From Neogale vison (lineage: Eukaryota; Chordata; Mammalia; Carnivora; Mustelidae), in NCBI RefSeq assembly GCF_020171115.1, contig NC_058091.1, positions 281,623,001-281,687,000 on the forward strand: a DNA stretch of 64,000 nucleotides, in the 5' to 3' direction. Position numbers and translations under genes: made by a program. Of this stretch, positions 34,656 to 44,183 are shown in pieces; position 1 is the stretch's first letter; the number at the start of each line of letters is the position of its first letter. Below the pieces are notes generated by a model. It was not told the DNA's origin and made no database searches. It saw nothing but the letters and a program-made list of their open reading frames with translations.

Positions 34656-35754
34656 AAATAAAGAAAATGAAATTGAAAGCAATATAGGTATAAAACTACT
34701 ATGTTTTATAGTAGTTTTGGTAAATGAAACAATAGTGATAGAAAATCTTATTGGATTTAAAGTTCTAATAATCTAAAGATAAGAAAAGATGATTAACTAG
34801 GAAAATTTTGGCACAATACACAATGGGAAAGTTTGGGAAATTTAAACAATAATGGATAATTTCAGACTCTGTTATTTAAAAATGCATCCAGTTAAATTTA
34901 TTAGGCTTTTGTCATAAGAAATTATCTTTGGGCAAATTAATAAATGACCCCATTAGAACTGAGCTTATGAATCTGCTTACAAAAGCAAATGCTTTTGAAA
35001 ATTACAGCCAGCTCATTAAAACAACCACGGCCCATGTAGAGTGCACTGAAAAGTTCTGGGTTGCTTTGCAGTGATTCTGTGTGTCCCTGCCCTTGTGGGG
35101 ATGTCCTTTTCTTCCTCCTGGGTTCTTTGGACAGAGCTGCTTCTGTTCTAAATTCATATTGCATAACTGATTTCATAATGTTATTCTGTGCCCTCTGTGG
35201 TCCTTGTTGCATAGGTAATCAGCGTTTTATTTAGAGGGCGTAATGCAACAGATAGGACATTCATTTTCACACTCTGAAATCAGAGCCTCCGGAGGGTTGA
35301 TCATTCAGACTCATTTAGTTTTTTCTTCAGCCTCGAAAGTAAGAGTTAACAAGACAGTTCGAAAAGGAGCGTCATTAAGTCAGAGAAGAAATATGATTAT
35401 GCTAACTGTAATACCTATTTTCTTATCATCTTGAAAAATTTTAGATGAGACATTCCAGTTTGTTGCCTTAGCAAACTGCCTACCATTACTTTTTTACCTT
35501 ATGGAGAGTTCCTTTATCTCTTCCAGTATGTGTGCAATGGATAAATTTAGTCATTTCACTGATTAAAGCTTGAGAGCTTATTTTGCAAGGTTTTGATTCT
35601 AAACAGTTTCTGAAGAATATCAGCTAGCCATGTGCCACATAAACAAATAAGCCATAGGAAAAAGAGAAGTGGACTTTTAAGATATATTCAATAATAATTG
35701 ATATGGAATTTAGTTAGAAATTGAAATTTATAGCAAAATTTAGGTCAGTTTCAG

Positions 35755-35932
35755 GTTTTTTTGAAATTTATTTTTGTGAGAGAGTGTACATGATCGGGGG
35801 GGAGGGGCAGAGAGAGAAGCAGACTCCCTGCTGAGCAAGGAGCCCAATGTGGGACTTGATCTCAGGACCCTGGGATTCTGACCTGAGCTAAAGGCAGATG
35901 CTTAACACACTGAGCCACCCAGACACCCTTAA
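35755..35932 (-). mobile_element. CAN SINE, minus strand
   Basis: Head complement GAGCCACCCAGACACCC on the right, GGGACTTGATCTCAGGACCCTGGGA in the middle, and a T-rich, degraded tail complement on the left with a GGGGGGGAGGGG tract. Duplication not resolved. Confidence 0.9.
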
Positions 35933-36703
35933 ACCAGTTTTTTATTAAATCTTTCTAAGCCACAGATATATAAAAATGAATATACTATGCAGAGGTAACA
36001 TTTTAACCATACTTATTCATATTTATGCAATTGCCCATATATTTTGCTTTCTAGAAAATATTTATTAATAAGATATTTTTGCTCTGAACAACTATCTGTT
36101 CTGTATATTTGAGTTTCATTTTTGTTTTCTTACATTATTTATTTCTTATATTATTTTGTAATTTTTTTTTATTGGCTTAGGCATCATCGTTTCAACTATC
36201 TCCCTCCGCAGCATTTCAAACACCTTTCACTTTCCACTTTCTAAAGGTTTCAGGTAATAATACCACTCATGCTGTTTTTTAAAAATATCTAATAGTGTAA
36301 ACAGTGACCCATGATGTGCAAGCCATCTTCAGAGTAAATCCATTGTAAAAATAATACCACATTTTCTTTCATCTTGAAGGTATGCGTAACACAAAATAGC
36401 TGCCTTATAAAATTTTGCCCTTACAGGTCAAAATTCACATTAAAAACCCAAAACCAATTGGACCTTAATATTTATTCCCATGAATATTCATAAAGACGGA
36501 AGTCTTTGAATATGATACTCTCTCATTTTTGATGGACTGTGTGTGGAGTCCCATCCATGGTTATTTTTCATAATGTTATTTGCTTCAAGTGACAAAAGTT
36601 TGAGTTTTTTAAATAAAGCAGAAAGTAATGATAAATGCAATATACATTTTTATATGCAAATAGGTGGGATTTCCAAGTACCAAAGACAGAAAGCTTTAAT
36701 TAA

Positions 36704-36927
36704 AACTCTTGTACTGGGACGCCTGGGTGGCTCAGTTGGTTGGACGACTGCCTCCGGCTCAGGGTGTGATCCTGGAGTCCCGGGATCGAGTCCCGCATCA
36801 GGCTCCCAGCTCCATGCGGAGTCTGCTTTGCTCTCTGACCTTCTCCTCGCTCATGCTCTCTCTCACTGTCTCTCTCTCAAATAAATAAATAAAATCTTTT
36901 AAAAAAAAAAAAAACAACTCTTGTACT
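36704..36927 (+). mobile_element. CAN SINE, + strand, exact 12-bp duplication
   Basis: Body 36716-36915: GGGACGCCTGGGTGGCTCAGTTGGTTGGA head, CGGGATCGAGTCCCG B box, CT tract, and AATAAATAAATAAAATCTTTT plus A tail. AACTCTTGTACT at 36704-36715 repeats at 36916-36927. Internal text (CTCATGCTCTCTCTCACTG) marks a different subfamily from the copy at 6705. Confidence 0.96.
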
Positions 36928-37573
36928 TTGAGAGAAGAGAAAAAAAAATCTACATTTTGTAAGAAGGAAAACAATAAAGAAATCATATCCAGAATTAAAT
37001 ATTAAAATTATCAAGTAAATATTGTTCTGCTTATGGTAGAAAATATCCAATAAATAGTTTTTGAATTAAGCTTCTGCACTAGGCTATGAATCATAGGTTT
37101 TAATTAACTGTATCACAATTGTTCATCAATAAACCTAAGACTGAAGATTGGTATAGGTGAGGGAAAACATCTTGCTAATTACCTGGAAACAAAGAATTTT
37201 ACAACTGGGTGAGAGGAGTCTGGATCACATCTTGTCCAGTACTTATTTTACATCAAATAACCTATTGTGTTATGGTGATGGTTCTCAAAAAGTCTTATCT
37301 TGTAACTTAAATAAGATACTTAACTTCTTCAAGTCACAAAATTATAATTTAAGAACCTTTTAAAAGTAGTCCTTGTGTCTAATTTGCCTGTCTACTAGCG
37401 TGCTAGCAGTCAGCAAAGCATCCACCATTGTTCAGTCAGTAGTATGAATTTATAATAAAAGGCAATTGGAATAATAACTTAGAGATACAATATTAATTAA
37501 GACTGTAAGTAAAATTTACTGAAGACTTACACAAAACAGATACTGCTACACAAAACTAAAATTTATAAAAGTT

Positions 37574-37768
37574 GGGATGCCTGGGTGGCTCAGTCTGTTA
37601 AGTGTCTGCCTTCAGCTCAGGTCATGATCCAGGGGTCTTGGGATCAAGTAGCACATTGGGTTCCTTGCTCAGCGGGGACCCTGCTTTTCCCTCACCCTCC
37701 TCCCCATCTCTGCTCATTCTTTCTCCTGCTCTCTTTCTCTCAAATACATAAATAAAATCTTTACAATC
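37574..37768 (+). mobile_element. CAN SINE, + strand
   Basis: GGGATGCCTGGGTGGCTCAGT head, altered B box (GGATCAAGTAGC), CTCTTTCTCTCAAATACATAAATAAAATCTTTA end. The tail is short and no clear duplication is seen, so it is an older copy. Confidence 0.92.
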
Positions 37769-37904
37769 TATGCAAATTTATACTCATTAAGTTTCAGTGG
37801 AGCTGCCAGTTGGCCCTCCCCCAGAGGATACCAATTACCTATTTGACATCACTAGGTTCGTGTCTCTGTCTTGACCCAGTAAGAACGGAGGTGCATAGAC
37901 ACTG

Positions 37905-38105
37905 AGGCTGTGGAATCACGCAGACCTAGGTTGGATTACGATGATGTCACATATCACTCGGGTGTTCTTTATCAAGTGCCAAATCTTATGACTCTCAATT
38001 ACTCACTGATGATATAAACATAATAGTACCTACCCTGCCAGGAATTTTGTGAGGATAAATGACGGTAAGTGATCCCAAAAGCTCAGGAATCAGTTAGGCA
38101 TTACT
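37905..38105 (+). repeat. MIR fossil
   Basis: GGCTGTGGAATCACGCAGACC, GATTACGATGATGTCACATATCAC, TATCAAGTGCC, TAATAGTACCTACCCTGCCAGG, then TTTTGTGAGGATAAATGA. The succession matches the MIR consensus, including the 'ataatagtacctacc' and 'gtgaggattaaatga' landmarks. Confidence 0.75.
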
Positions 38106-38205
38106 TCATAGCAGACTAATCAGATTCAAATAGTTTTTTTAAATAATAATTGCTATTAAACTTACCTCTTTACCATCTTGCAAGGAAATGTGCTCATCCA
38201 CACAT

Positions 38206-38206
<1 letters not shown>

Positions 38207-38237
<31 letters not shown>
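38207..38237. repeat. (CA)n microsatellite
   Basis: About 14 pure CA units after an imperfect CACACATC start. Confidence 0.95.
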
Positions 38238-38240
<3 letters not shown>

Positions 38241-38359
38241 TAAAAACAAAAACGCAAATAAAAAAAATGATGCCCTTAATTACAATTCAAAAGAAAAATA
38301 AAAGAACTATATTATAAAGTATGTATTTTAATACTTAAATGCTCACCTATGACTATGAC

Positions 38360-38720
38360 TGCTACGGACTGAATTGTGTCCTCCAAACCCCACTTCTGCA
38401 AACACAAGCCCAAACCTCCGAAGTGGCTATATTTGAAGACAGGCATTTAGGAGGTTGCTGACATTAAGTGAGGTCATAAGAGTGGGGTCTCGATCTCATA
38501 GAACTGGCAAATTTCTAAAAGAAAGGAGACATCTCTTTCCACATGAGGACACAATGGGAAGGTGGCCATCTATGAGGCAGGAAGGGAGTTCTCACAAAAA
38601 ACTGGTTTTGCTGGCACCTTCCTCTTGGAACTTCTAACCTCCAGAACTGTGAGAGAATAACTTTCTTTGTTTAAGTCACCAAGTCTATAGTATTTTGTTA
38701 GGGGAACTTCAGCTAAGACA
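38360..38720 (+). mobile_element. MaLR-type solo LTR (MLT1/MST-like), + strand
   Basis: Begins TGCTACGGACTGAATTGTGTCC and ends CTAAGACA, so it has TG...CA termini over about 361 bp. Internal landmarks in order are GAGGTCATAAGAGTGGGG, CACATGAGGACACAATG, GGAAGGTGGCCATCTATGAGGC, CCTCCAGAACTGTGAGA and TTAAGTCACCAAGTCTATAG. No 5-bp duplication is evident, so it is old. No internal retroviral sequence adjoins it. A 60-codon frame inside is incidental. Confidence 0.85.
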
Positions 38721-38759
38721 CTACCCAGAAAACACAGTAAAATAGTCATATATTGTTGG

Positions 38760-38970
38760 TGGAATTACCATTAAGTGGGGGACTGGAATTACAAACCACG
38801 AGGGGTGTGGCATATTGGTGACTCCAATGGCACAGGAACATTCTGGGCAACGACTTTCTGCTCTGCATATCAATAGTGCTCCCCATCATTGTGATAAGAA
38901 AAACTACCCCTCCCTTAAATTTGCAAAATACTATCTGAAGGGTGGTAGTGTCTCTATGGAGAACCACTGA
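38760..38970 (-). mobile_element. hAT-Charlie fossil (MER5-like)
   Basis: Ends with GGAGAACCACTG at about 38958-38969, the hallmark terminal repeat. Before it come AGTGCTCCCCATCATTGTGATAAG and CCCCTCCCTTAAATTTGCAAAAT, which parallel the complement of the element's 'ggcaatgtctggagac ... ttgtcacaac' body. It is non-autonomous, with no transposase. Confidence 0.65.
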
Positions 38971-39528
38971 CAAACATAACCTAAACAACATAGGTTTTGG
39001 AATTATGGAGAATACATATTATTTTCAAGTACCCAGGAGACATTTCCCAGGATAAATTGCATGTTAGGTCATATCAGAGGCTTCAAAAAAAATTCAAAAG
39101 GATTGAAATAATATAAAATGTGTTATCTCAACACAAAAAATAAAACAGAAATCAATACAAGAAGTACATTTGAGAAATTCACATATAGGTAGAAATTAAA
39201 CAACATGCTTCTAAATAACTAATAAAGAATACCTCGCAAGGGAAATTAGAAAATATTTGGGACAAATGAAAATGAAAACACATGATGCCAAAATTTATGA
39301 AATGCAGTGAAATCAGTGCTTAAAAGGAAATTTATAGTAAATGTCTGTATTTAAACAGAAGATCTCAAGTCAACAAGTTAACCTATCACTTTAATAAACT
39401 TAAAAAAAAGAGAAAGAGAGAAAATAAAATAAAGCAAGCAGAAAGCAGAAAAAATTAAGATTTATGTAATAATAAATAAAATAGAACTTTAAAAATGAAA
39501 TTTGACAGAACCAAAAGTTGTTTTTATT

Positions 39529-39737
39529 GAAGATATATATATTTTTAAAGATTTTATTTATTTATTTGTCAGAAAGAGAGAGAGAGCAAAAACAGGAGGA
39601 GCAGCAGACAGAGGGAGAAGCAGTTTCCCCTCTGAGCAATGAGCCTGATTTGGGACTTGATCTCAGGACCCTGGGATCAGGGAAGGCAGATGCTTAACTG
39701 ACTGAACCACCTATGCATCCCAAAGATATATTTTTTT
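39529..39737 (-). mobile_element. CAN SINE in the old L1, minus strand (first of an adjacent pair)
   Basis: Body about 39546-39721: TTAAAGATTTTATTTATTTATTTG tail complement, GGGACTTGATCTCAGGACCCTGGGATC, and an eroded head complement (GAACCACCTATGCATCC). GAAGATATATATATTTTT on the left and AAAGATATATTTTTTT on the right form a diverged duplication. Confidence 0.92.
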
Positions 39738-39966
39738 AAGATTTTATTTATCTGTTTGAGAGCGAGAAAACGAGCATGAATGGGGGAAGGAGCAGAGGGA
39801 GAGGTACAAGCAGACTCCCCTGTAACGGGAGGGCTTGTGATGGGGCTCATGGTAGGGCCCCACACAGAGCTCCGCCTCAAACCCAGGACCCTCAGATCAG
39901 ACCTGAGCCAAAGTCAGATGCTTAACCAACTGAGCCACCCAGGTGCCCCCAAATACTTTTTTTAAA
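39738..39966 (-). mobile_element. CAN SINE in the old L1, minus strand (second of the pair)
   Basis: Body about 39738-39950, ending with GAGCCACCCAGGTGCCCCC. It follows the first SINE after only one duplication-length of sequence, in the same orientation. The right flank AAATACTTTTTTTAAA may be a further copy of the same target word. The 61- and 67-codon frames here are SINE artefacts. Confidence 0.92.
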
Positions 39967-40299
39967 TAACACACTCTTGTCTAGACTAACCAAGGAAATA
40001 AAAAATCAAATTACTAAAATCAGGAATGAAAAATGAGAAATCAATACCAATCTTACAGATACAAAAAGGATTTTGAATGAATTCTATGAAAAATCATTTT
40101 GTCAATAAATTAGATAACCTACCTGAACAAAGGAACAAATTCCTAGAAAGACACAAATAATGGAAAATGACTCATCAAGAAATAAGAAAACAGTGTAGAC
40201 CTATAACAAGAGACTGAATTATTAACCAAAAAACTTCCCATGAAAAAAAGCCTAGGCCCAGATAACCCCACTATTGAATTCTATTAAACATTTAAAGCA

Positions 40300-40410
40300 G
40301 GGAGCACTGGATGTTATGTGTAAACAGTGAATCTTGCAACACTACATCAAAAACTACCAATGTATTGTATGGTGACCAAAAGAACGCAATAAAAAAATTG
40401 AAAGAAAAAT
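40300..40410 (+). mobile_element. Short LINE-1 3' end inserted in the old L1
   Basis: GGGAGCACTGGATGTTATGTGTAAAC, GTGAATCTTGCAACACTACATC, AAAACTACCAATGTATTGTATGGTGACC, then an A-rich end. This is the carnivoran L1 3' terminus, extremely 5'-truncated. The host L1 text breaks after CATTTAAAG and resumes near 40411. Confidence 0.8.
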
Positions 40411-40962
40411 AAACACCATACTTTTATAAATTCTTAAAAAATAGATTGAGAAGAAACACTACCCCCAAAATTCTATGTTTGTATTACTATGACACCAAAA
40501 CCAGTCAATGACATCACAAGAAAAGAAAATTATAGACCAATATCCACTGTGAATATAGGTACAAAAATCCTTAACTAAATATGATGAAATCAAATCCATC
40601 TCTATGTAACAAAGAACTATATACATCATGATCAAATGGGATTTATTTTAGAAATCCAAGGTTAATGTAACATATGGAAATCAATTAATGTAATACATTC
40701 TATTAATAGAATAAAGGAAGAAAAAACATTTCTCAATAGATTGAGAAAAATCATATGACAAATTCTAGCATGCTTCCCTGATAAAAACACTCAGTAATTC
40801 AGGAATAAAAGACAGTATATTCAACCTGATAAGATCATCAATGACAAAGGCATAGTTAATATTATACTTAATGGTAAAAGGTTGAATGCTTTCCCTCTGC
40901 GATCAAGCACAAGATGAACCATTCAGTCTTACCACTTACATTTTGTTTTGGAGGTTATATTA

Positions 40963-40992
40963 AAAAAACAAAACAAAACAAAACAAAAACAA
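40963..40992. repeat. (AAAAC)n tract
   Basis: AAACAAAACAAAACAAAACA with flanking A-runs inside the old L1. Confidence 0.9.
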
Positions 40993-41066
40993 CGGGGGCA
41001 AAGGAATCCTGGTTGGAAAGGAAGAAATAAAGACAGCTCTCTTTGTGGAGGTCATGATTTTTTATA

Positions 41067-41304
41067 CAGAAATCTATTTTCTTTTTTCTTTTTTTATTTT
41101 TTTAAATGATTTTATTTATTTATTTGAGAGAGATAGAGAGATTGAGAGCGAGCATGAGTGGAGAGAGATGAGTGGGAGAAGCAGACTCCCCGCCGAGCAG
41201 GGAGTCTGATGTGGGATTCCATCCCAGGACTCCAGGATCATGACCTGAGCCGAAGGCAGTTGTTTAACCAACTAAGCCACCCAGGCGCCCCAGAAATCTA
41301 TTTT
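41067..41304 (-). mobile_element. CAN SINE in the old L1, minus strand, exact 14-bp duplication
   Basis: Body 41081-41290, with head complement AAGCCACCCAGGCGCCCC. CAGAAATCTATTTT occurs at 41067-41080 and 41291-41304. The tail complement is a heterogeneous CTTTTTTATTTTTTT run. Confidence 0.96.
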
Positions 41305-41496
41305 AAAGTGCGAACCACCACCAAAGGAAATTAAAGACCTAAATAAATGAAAAGACATTTCATGTTCATGGATTGGAAGACTTAATATTGTTAATATGGT
41401 AATGATCTTCAAATGGACCTACAGATTGACCACAATCCCTGTCAAAACCCAGCTGCCTTTCTGCAGAAAATTAATGAGTTGAGTCAAAATCTATAC

Positions 41497-41715
41497 AGAA
41501 ATGCAAGGGTTTGGGGCACCTAGGTGGCTCAGTCAGTTAAGCATCTGCCTTTGGCTCAGGTTGTGATCCTGGGGTCCTGGAATTGAGCAGGGCATTGGGC
41601 TCCCCACTCAGGGAGTCTGCCCCCTGTATCTCCTCCCCCTACCAACTTGTGCTTTCTGTCTTTGTCTCTCAAATAAATAAGTAAAATATTTAAAAAAGTG
41701 AAAGAGATGCAAGGG
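41497..41715 (+). mobile_element. CAN SINE in the old L1, + strand
   Basis: Body from about 41512 (GGGGCACCTAGGTGGCTCAGT) to a TTTAAAAAAGTGAA tail. AGAAATGCAAGGG at 41497-41509 recurs with one change at 41703-41715. The B box is decayed (GGAATTGAGCAGG). Confidence 0.93.
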
Positions 41716-41851
41716 ATCAAAATAGTCAAAAAAAAAAAAAACTTGAAAAAAAAAAAAAGAATAAATTTGGAGTATTCACACTCCCCAATTTCAAAAGTTA
41801 CTACAAAGCTACAGTCATCTAGACAGAGTAGTATTGGTCTAAGGATAATCC

Positions 41852-42092
41852 TACAGATCAATGAGAGACTTTTAACTACAGGAAACAAACTGCAGGGTGT
41901 TGGCGGGGACGAGGTTAGAGAAAGGGGATAATTGGGTGATGGGCATTAAGGAGGGCATATGATGGGATGAGCACTGGGTGTTATAGGTGACTGATAAATA
42001 ATTGAACACTACATCTGAAATTAATGATGTACGATATGTTGGATAATTGAATTTAAATAAAAAAAATTTTAATTAAAAAAATACAGATCAAT
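41852..42092 (+). mobile_element. LINE-1 3' end (about 220 bp) in the old L1, exact 11-bp duplication
   Basis: Body 41863-42081: GAGAGACTTTTAACTACAGG, GGATAATTGGGTGATGGGCATT, GAGCACTGGGTGTTATAGG, and an AATTGAATTTAAATAAA end with A-rich tail. TACAGATCAAT is repeated at 41852-41862 and 42082-42092, and the host L1 sentence resumes exactly after it. Confidence 0.92.
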
Positions 42093-42303
42093 ATAATAGA
42101 ACTGACAGCCAAGAAATAAACCCTTTTATTTATGGCAAATTGATTTCCCACAATGGTGGCAAAAAAATTAATGAGGTAAACAAGAGTGTTTTCAACAAAA
42201 AATGCTGGGACAACTGTATACCTACTTGGGTAAAATGGAGTTAGATCCCTGTCTTGCACCATATCCAAAGAGTAATTTAAAATGGATCATAGACTTACAT
42301 AAA

Positions 42304-42527
42304 AGTGCTAAAATTGGGGTGCTTGGGTAGCTCAGAGGGTCAAGTCTCTGCCTTCAGCTCAGGTCATGGTCTCAGGTTCCAGGAATTGAGCCCCACATCT
42401 GGCTCTCTGCTCGGCGGGAAGCCTGCTTGTCTTCTTCTCTCTCTCTGCCTGCCTCTCTGCCTACTTGTGATCTCTGCCTGTCAAATAAATAAATAACATC
42501 TTTTTTTAAAAAAAAAGAGCTAAAATT
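42304..42527 (+). mobile_element. CAN SINE in the old L1, + strand
   Basis: Body 42316-42515: GGGGTGCTTGGGTAGCTCAG head, CTCTCTGCCTGCCTCTCTGCC tract, TGTCAAATAAATAAATAACATC tail. AGTGCTAAAATT (42304-42315) recurs with one change at 42516-42527. Confidence 0.95.
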
Positions 42528-42784
42528 ATTAAACCGTCAGAAGAAAACGGGCATAAATCTTCATGTCCCTTAGTTAGTGGTTTTTTAGATATGATACCAA
42601 AAACCTAAGTGGTAAAAAAAGGATAAATCAGACTTCATCAAATTAAAAATATATACAGCAAAGGGTACCATCAAGGAAGTAAAAAGACAAGCTAAAAAGT
42701 GGAAGAAAATAGTTGCAAATCATGTATCTGAGAAAGGACTAGCATCCAGCATATTTGAAGGACTCTCAAAACTCAACAATATTT

Positions 42785-43028
42785 TAGAATGTTAGCAATG
42801 GGGCAGGGAACCGTGGTCTGAGATGGCCCAAGAAAGAATCATGAAACAATGGTGCCTAGGTAAGGCCCTAAAAAATGGGGAAAGAGAGAAATACAGAGGA
42901 AAGGGAGATTTCAAGAAAAATAACTATGCATTATTCATTGTCCATTTGGTCAACATAATATATAGAATATATATAATATATTATATATAATATGTATATC
43001 CCTATATTTATTTATTTACATATACATA
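42785..43028. other. Anonymous sequence ending in an AT microsatellite
   Basis: No named repeat at 42785-42950. From about 42955 to 43040 the sequence is an imperfect TA/TATG tract. Confidence 0.5.
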
Positions 43029-43029
43029 T

Positions 43030-43265
43030 ACATGTATATTTCTTTTTTAAAAGTTTTTTGTTTGTTTGTTTGTTTGTTTGTTTTTTATGACAGAGTAAGA
43101 TACCCAGAGAGGGAACATAAAGGGAGCTGAAGAGGGAGAAGCAGGCTCCCCACTGAGCAGGGAGCCCAATATGGGGCTCCATCCCAGCACGCTGGGATCA
43201 TGACCTAAGCTGAAAGGAGACGATTAACAACTGAGACACCCAGGCGCCCCCACATGTATATTTCT
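43030..43265 (-). mobile_element. CAN SINE, minus strand, exact 14-bp duplication
   Basis: Body 43044-43251, with head complement GACACCCAGGCGCCCCC. ACATGTATATTTCT is identical at 43030-43043 and 43252-43265. The tail complement has grown into about five TTTG units, and the B box complement is altered. Confidence 0.96.
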
Positions 43266-43704
43266 AACACATTGTCTCTTAGGGACATTGGAAGTGGCAT
43301 TCTATGGCCTTGTACTCCTTAAAGTATTTGATCTATCATAGGTGTTTATCATATTCAATGACTCATCAGACAAGATATATAGAGAGATCATTTTTACCCA
43401 AAAAACATTTTTCATATACACTGGAGCCCTTTGAAGTAACGAACACTTTTGTCCAAATGATAAAATTATAAAATGTATTATTACCTACACATTATATTTT
43501 CTGGCTTCATCGGTTCTTTTTTAAAAATGACAGCCATATTTTGCTGAAACAAAAGCAGGACATAGGGTCTAACATGTAGAGGAGAAGGGGATATTTAAAC
43601 TGGAGTTGACTATGGATATAAGCCAAATGTTCAACGTACAATAAAATAAATTTAAGGAAACCTGGGTGCCACAGATATCTGGCTCGTGGACTTGTTCTCT
43701 CCCT

Positions 43705-43880
43705 TATTAACAAGTCACTTCTTCTTCCAGTGTCTCGTTTTCCTCATCTACAAAGAAGAGGAAATAACCAACTCAGCATCATGGGGCTGTGGTAAAAAAT
43801 TAAAAGAGAAAATTCTACTAACATGTTTCCCACTGTGCTGGGTACAAAGAAGCTGCTAAGTCAATGTTCTCTGTCATTAT
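43705..43880 (+). repeat. MIR fossil
   Basis: AACAAGTCACTTCTTCTTCC, then TTTTCCTCATCTACAAAGAAGAGG, GGGGCTGTGGTAAAAAATTAAA, and CACTGTGCTGGGTACAAAGAAGC. This corresponds to the MIR 3' half ('tttcctcatctgtaaaatggg ... agtgcctggcacatagtaggtgct'). Confidence 0.7.
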
Positions 43881-43923
43881 TACCACGCAGTTGTAGAGTA
43901 AAATTATCTTTGTCAAGAGAAGG

Positions 43924-43971
43924 TTATTATAAGACATCACTTTTAGGGTGATGTCTTATAATAACTTTTAG
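43924..43971. repeat. 17-bp inverted repeat at the 5' junction of a SINE
   Basis: TTATTATAAGACATCAC (43924-43940) and its exact reverse complement GTGATGTCTTATAATAA (43948-43964) are separated by TTTTAGG. CTTTTAG occurs at 43940-43946 and again at 43965-43971, just before the SINE. The second arm is not part of the SINE consensus and is absent after its 3' copy of the target, so it was made during or around insertion. Confidence 0.9.
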
Positions 43972-44183
43972 GGGCACCTGGGTGGCTCAGTGGGTTAAGC
44001 ATCTGCCTTCGGCTCTGGTGGTGATCTCTGGGTCCTGGGATCGAGCCCCACATCAGGCTCCCTGTTCAGCAGGGAGCCTGCTTCCTCCTCTCTCTCTGCC
44101 TACTTCTCTGCCTACTTGTGATCTCTGTCTGTCAAATAAATAAATAAAATCTTAAAAAAAAAAAAAAAAGACATCACTTTTAG
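43931..44183 (+). mobile_element. Young CAN SINE with extra inverted sequence at its 5' end
   Basis: SINE body 43972-44169: GGGCACCTGGGTGGCTCAGTGGGTTAAG head, good B box (GGGATCGAGCCCC), CTCTCTCTGCCTACTTCTC tract and a long A tail. The target word AAGACATCACTTTTAG at 43931-43946 recurs after the tail (GACATCACTTTTAG to 44183). Between target and head sit 25 extra bases, an inverted copy of the local flank. Confidence 0.94.

Larger units (their letters stand above)
39030..42780 (+). pseudogene. Old LINE-1 ORF2, + strand, broken by seven later insertions
   Basis: One old L1 continues through this interval in correct order. 39030-39528 is the linker region (GTTAGGTCATATCAGAGGCTTC through ACCAAAAGTTG). 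39951-40299 and 40411-41066 are the reverse transcriptase region (CTAGACTAACCAAGGAAAT; TTAGATAACCTACCTGAA; CAAATGGGATTTATTTTAG). 41305-41500 and 41716-41862 follow (CATGTTCATGGATTGGAAGAC). 42082-42315 and 42528-42780 are the C-terminal part (AAATGCTGGGACAAC; GAGAAAGGACTAGCATCCAGC). Frames are destroyed throughout. Five CAN SINEs and two short L1 3' ends interrupt it, most with a matching duplication that rejoins the L1 text. Confidence 0.85.

Noticed and set aside
36543..36884. 113-codon plus-strand frame
   Set aside because: Its second half is CAN SINE sequence read in sense; the first half is anonymous and lacks any domain.
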